A DNA stretch of 5,457 nt from Candidatus Bathyarchaeota archaeon (GTDB lineage: Archaea; Thermoproteota; Bathyarchaeia; Bathyarchaeales; Bathycorpusculaceae). Below, one piece after another: positions 5,357-5,457 of the stretch (position 1 is its first letter; each line of letters starts with the position of its first letter). A program made the translations under genes and the position numbers. The notes below the pieces were generated by a model that was not told the DNA's origin, searched no databases, and saw only the letters and a program-made list of their open reading frames with translations. The stretch covers positions 1 through 5,457 of the forward strand of contig DAOVIH010000069.1 in assembly GCA_030673805.1 (NCBI GenBank). The letters run 5' to 3'.

Positions 5357-5364
5357 TTTTTTTT
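5357..5364 (+). terminator. T8 tract after RNase HI
   Basis: TTTTTTTT lies 33 bases after the stop codon and is flanked by CTCTT (5348-5352) and AAGAG (5368-5372), which can pair around it. A run of this length is a typical archaeal intrinsic terminator. Confidence 0.6.
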
Positions 5365-5429
5365 GGTTAAGAGTAAACTGCTACCTCATCTACCATGGAC
5401 CAGCATACATCCCTAGGACACATGCTATC

Positions 5430-5457
5430 CTGAATTCAAATCCCAGCGACCCAACCA
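5430..5457 (+). other. tRNA 3'-end-like sequence at window edge
   Basis: TTCAAAT (T-loop consensus), CCCAG, CGACCCA, a discriminator A and CCA follow with exactly tRNA spacing. The T-stem is incomplete: CTGAA would pair with CCCAG at only three of five positions. No matching TGGGTCG acceptor strand or D-arm is visible upstream. It may be a tRNA fragment, such as an integration-site remnant, or chance. The remaining bases from 5373 to 5429 show nothing I can name. Confidence 0.2.

Noticed and set aside
1..5457. CRISPR array, transposon, toxin-antitoxin or defence system
   Set aside because: No regularly spaced repeats, transposase, terminal inverted repeats or defence-family motifs are visible on either strand.

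Overview
The window looks like chromosomal DNA of an archaeon, most likely from a mesophilic TACK-type lineage such as Bathyarchaeia. That placement is my inference. It rests on an archaeal/FbaB-type class I aldolase, a compact archaeal-type RNase HI, a 30-residue C2H2 zinc-finger protein of a kind common in archaea, AT-rich TATA-like boxes upstream of several genes, short or absent leaders, a GGAGGTG Shine-Dalgarno sequence and frequent AGA/AGG arginine codons. I see no transposase, integrase, CRISPR array or defence operon. The window is mainly central carbon metabolism plus nucleic-acid housekeeping.

Layout. Positions 1-882 (+) hold the C-terminal part of a classical glucose-6-phosphate dehydrogenase (zwf), cut by the window start. 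Positions 1076-1714 (+) encode a ribulose-phosphate 3-epimerase-family protein in which two canonical active-site residues are replaced. It runs head-on into a HAD-superfamily sugar-phosphate phosphatase/mutase-like gene (1711-2466, -), and the two stop codons share the tetramer TTAA. Further leftward genes are a class I fructose-bisphosphate aldolase (2560-3630, -) and a LOG/TIGR00730-family protein (3753-4394, -). The 284 bp between the LOG gene and the next rightward gene contain two possible micro-ORFs on the minus strand. One has a CxxC pair and lies in frame with LOG, separated from it only by a TAG and one codon. A strongly ribosome-bound 30-residue zinc-finger gene (4679-4771, +) and RNase HI (4911-5324, +) follow. 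The last bases resemble the 3' end of a tRNA, without a cloverleaf in front.

How the genes fit together. G6PDH, an RPE-like epimerase, a HAD sugar phosphatase and FBP aldolase side by side suggest a sugar-phosphate neighbourhood linking glycolysis/gluconeogenesis with a pentose-phosphate route. Classical Zwf is uncommon in archaea, so this is the most interesting metabolic point. The genes are not one operon: they sit in at least three transcription directions, and several have their own promoter-like boxes. The LOG, zinc-finger and RNase H genes look like unrelated neighbours.

Most worth a second look: the bacterial-type zwf in an archaeal setting, the altered RPE active site, the tiny zinc-finger gene, the CxxC micro-ORF before LOG, the palindrome in the RNase H leader, and the tRNA-3'-end-like sequence at the right edge.
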